From Duganella sp. (GTDB lineage Bacteria > Pseudomonadota > Gammaproteobacteria > Burkholderiales > Burkholderiaceae_D): a stretch of DNA of 63,729 nt. The first letter of the stretch is position 1. Each line of letters starts with the position of its first letter. The DNA lies in the NCBI GenBank assembly GCA_026225475.1, contig JAMFSU010000140.1, positions 1 to 63,729 of the forward strand, read 5' to 3'. Position numbers and translations under genes: made by a program. This document shows, in pieces, positions 63,727 through 63,729 of the stretch. The notes under the pieces were generated by a model that worked only from the letters and a program-made list of their open reading frames with translations, was not told the origin of the DNA and ran no database searches.

Positions 63727-63729
63727 CGC

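Overview
The window looks like chromosomal DNA of a betaproteobacterium, most probably a member of the Oxalobacteraceae (Collimonas/Herbaspirillum-type). Protein motifs, moderately high GC, FNR boxes of TTGAT-N4-ATCAA type and the mix of NorR/Hmp, FecI/FecR, HemN and uronate genes support this. Genus is inference; there is no rRNA or tRNA here to fix it. No complete insertion sequence, CRISPR array or prophage was seen.

Layout. 1-2.8 kb: intergenic repeats, two lipoproteins, a small conserved protein and two gene fossils (a frameshifted TetR and a collapsed PAS/receiver kinase). 2.8-9.2 kb: a phosphonate cluster on the minus strand (phnD-phnC-phnE, an iron alcohol dehydrogenase, phnX, a TauE/SafE permease) with a divergent LysR regulator. 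9.3-16.6 kb: a secreted phosphoesterase, a possible structured RNA, an XRE-cupin/GNAT operon, a second GNAT gene, a repeat-bearing lipoprotein and a CYTH enzyme. 16.6-26.6 kb: ftsK, an AhpD-like protein and MocR regulator, then a nitric-oxide module (hemerythrin, hmp, divergent norR) and a chemoreceptor.

27-28 kb: an isolated protein with ADP-ribosyltransferase-like motifs. 28.2-35.5 kb: a DeoR regulator, nudK, a possible small membrane protein, and an iron-signalling cassette (FecI sigma, FecR, TonB-dependent receptor, PepSY reductase) behind a Fur-like box. 35.5-40.7 kb: a CheY-like regulator, an HDOD protein, a DUF3141 protein and a fatty acid desaturase. 40.9-47.7 kb: an oxygen-response block (ompW, hemN, fnr, each with an FNR box) interrupted by a lower-GC insertion of two genes, one ending in a protein-kinase domain like those of secreted effectors.

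48-54 kb: uronate oxidation genes (kdgD, udh) beside a polar amino-acid-type ABC transporter, then an NlpC/P60 lipoprotein that has lost its catalytic cysteine. 54.5-60.8 kb: a large double hybrid histidine kinase and a PAS-GGDEF-EAL protein. 61-63.7 kb: a threonine dehydratase-like enzyme, tag, and a tandem universal stress protein with an FNR-like box at the window edge.

The most unusual content is the kinase-bearing pair at 43.7-46.8 kb (possible ATA start, possible frame break), the ADP-ribosyltransferase-like orphan at 27-28 kb, the structured RNA candidate at 11.46-11.62 kb, and a phosphonate cluster whose gene set suggests 2-hydroxyethylphosphonate rather than aminoethylphosphonate as substrate.
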